Shown: positions 62,988 to 64,000 of the stretch, piece by piece
Layout of the letters: every line of letters starts with the position of its first letter
How positions within the stretch are numbered: position 1 is the first letter of the stretch
NCBI RefSeq assembly: GCF_004103695.1
Contig: NZ_CP035280.1
Span: 558,001-622,000 of the forward strand
Length of the DNA: 64,000 bases
DNA from: Clostridium sp. JN-9
GTDB lineage: Bacteria; Bacillota; Clostridia; Clostridiales; Clostridiaceae
Direction: 5' to 3'
Translations under genes and position numbers: made by a program
The notes under the pieces: generated by a model
What the model was told of the DNA's origin: nothing
The model's input: only the letters and a program-made list of their open reading frames with translations
Database searches by the model: none

Positions 62988-64000
62988 ATGTTTAAATTTG
63001 AGACTCAGCTAAAAAAACTTAAATACCAAGCATTAAAAGAAGTAGCACTGATGGTTAAAGAAAATAGATTAAATAAGAATGAATTAATAAAAGCACCTTA
63101 TGATGTAATTAAGGGAGATAAAGCAGAATACAGATGCTGTGTATACAGAGAAAGAGCAGTCTTCTACGAAAGAGTTCAGATGGCAGCAGGATGCATGCCG
63201 GATGATAATATATTACATGACTTAGTTGAGGTAAAAGATGAGGATCAAATTATATATGTAATGCCTGCTGCCTGTGATAAGTGCCCTATTGTTAAATACT
63301 CAGTAACAGATGCCTGCAGAGGATGTATACAGCATAAATGTATGGAGGTATGTCCAGCTGGGGCAATTACAAGAGTTGCAGGAAGATCATATATAAATCA
63401 GGATTTGTGTAAGGAATGCGGAATGTGTAAAAAGGCATGTCCATATACTGCTATTGCTGAAGTTATGAGACCTTGTAAAAAAGCGTGCCCAACTGGAGCA
63501 TTGGAAATTAATTCTGAAAATAAACAGGCTATGATAAAGCAGGAAGAATGCATAAATTGCGGTGCCTGCATGGCAGCATGTCCATTTGGTGCAATAGCTG
63601 ATAAAAGTTTTATAATTGATGTTACTAAAGCATTAATGGATAATAAAAAGATGTATGCAGTAGCTGCTCCAGCCATAACAGGTCAGTTCGGACCAAAAGT
63701 ATCTGTGGAACAGGTAAAAACTGCCTTTAAGCAGTTAGGATTTACAGATATGTTTGAGGCAGCCTGTGGTGCAGATGCTGTTACAGTGCATGAAAGCAGT
63801 GAATTTATTGAAAGAATGGAAAAAGGAAACAAATACATGACTAGTTCCTGCTGTCCTGGCTTTGTTGGATATATAGAAAAAAAATTCCCTGATCAGGCAG
63901 ATAAAATATCTACCACGGTTTCACCTATGGTTGCAACAGCAAGACTGATTAAAAAAATAGATAAAGATGCATTGGTAGTATTTGTTGGACCATGTACGGC
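62988..64000 (+). CDS. [FeFe]-hydrogenase family protein, N-terminal part (cut by window end)
   Basis: The frame is open from an ATG at 62988 (AGGAGG at 62975-62980) to the last base, 337 residues, with no stop. The N-terminal part has ferredoxin-type cysteine clusters: CDKC, CRGC-X4-CMEVC, CKECGMCKKACP, CKKACP and CINCGACMAACP. An H-cluster domain follows with VAAPAITGQFG and the L1 motif TSCCPGF, and the start of L2 (FVGPCTA) is at the cut. This is the layout of monomeric clostridial [FeFe] hydrogenases, perhaps group B. L2/L3 ligands lie outside, so catalytic competence cannot be confirmed. HydG at 6267 would serve its maturation. Confidence 0.88.
   Translation, partial: MFKFETQLKKLKYQALKEVALMVKENRLNKNELIKAPYDVIKGDKAEYRCCVYRERAVFYERVQMAAGCMPDDNILHDLVEVKDEDQIIYVMPAACDKCPIVKYSVTDACRGCIQHKCMEVCPAGAITRVAGRSYINQDLCKECGMCKKACPYTAIAEVMRPCKKACPTGALEINSENKQAMIKQEECINCGACMAACPFGAIADKSFIIDVTKALMDNKKMYAVAAPAITGQFGPKVSVEQVKTAFKQLGFTDMFEAACGADAVTVHESSEFIERMEKGNKYMTSSCCPGFVGYIEKKFPDQADKISTTVSPMVATARLIKKIDKDALVVFVGPCT

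Overview
The window is a low-GC, clostridial-type chromosome segment, about 64 kb, densely coded and mostly housekeeping. It carries several Clostridium (sensu stricto) hallmarks. These are a crt-bcd-etfB-etfA-hbd butyryl-CoA operon directly behind the redox repressor gene rex, the [FeFe]-hydrogenase maturase HydG, an [FeFe]-hydrogenase-family protein cut by the right edge, desulfoferrodoxin, a GerK-type spore germination receptor, and strong AGGAGG ribosome sites with frequent GTG/TTG starts. The organism is therefore an anaerobic, spore-forming, butyrate-type Clostridium; the species cannot be named from the sequence alone.

Layout. 1-3.97 kb: end of a sugar-alcohol-type dehydrogenase gene followed by a split transketolase, transaldolase, ribulose-P epimerase and ribose-P isomerase B, a non-oxidative pentose-phosphate operon probably feeding a pentitol or pentose pathway. 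4-6.1 kb: OmpR/histidine-kinase pair. 6.2-16.1 kb: hydG, dipeptidase pepV, ftsH, helD-like motor, a Mn-type CDF exporter and an M18 aminopeptidase. 16.15-17.69 kb: a complete IS4-superfamily insertion sequence whose inverted repeats and 9-bp target duplication can be read directly. 17.8-26.5 kb: a giant (2877-residue) cyclic beta-1,2-glucan synthase-like protein. 26.6-31.1 kb: desulfoferrodoxin, T-box-controlled trpS, a Cof-type HAD phosphatase and prfC, with palindromic repeat elements on both sides of the HAD-prfC block. 31.4-38.3 kb: PAP2 membrane enzyme, a 51-residue membrane protein, divergent gerKB / gerKA-gerKC, an AlbA_2 protein and a small P-loop protein. 38.5-43.5 kb: tyrS, the tsaE-tsaB-rimI cluster, a ZnuA-fold lipoprotein lacking the usual metal ligands, a CBS-ACT protein and tRNA-Trp. 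43.5-50.8 kb: tandem HD/HD-GYP protein, a glycerol-3-phosphate dehydrogenase-type redox trio behind a leader terminator, a RusA-like nuclease with zinc ribbon, tsaD and proC. 50.9-55.8 kb: M16C presequence-type protease and an ABC-F protein. 56-64 kb: rex, the butyryl-CoA operon with a near-perfect Rex operator, a 35-residue membrane peptide candidate, 8-oxoguanine glycosylase and the hydrogenase-like gene.

How the genes fit together. Redox balance is the main theme. Rex senses NADH/NAD+ and has a textbook operator in front of the crotonyl-CoA to butyryl-CoA operon, whose Bcd/Etf complex is known in clostridia to bifurcate electrons to ferredoxin; hydrogenase then disposes of reduced ferredoxin, and HydG helps build its H-cluster. 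The other sets are translation and tRNA modification (trpS, tyrS, prfC, tsaBDE, tRNA-Trp), proteolysis and peptide turnover (ftsH, pepV, M18, M16C), and sporulation/germination (gerK). No CRISPR array, prophage or clear defence island is visible. The most unusual items are the giant glucan synthase, the ligand-less ZnuA homologue with an operator inside its promoter, the palindromic repeats with a foldable RNA-like core, the terminator in the glycerol-operon leader, and the stand-alone RusA-like protein.
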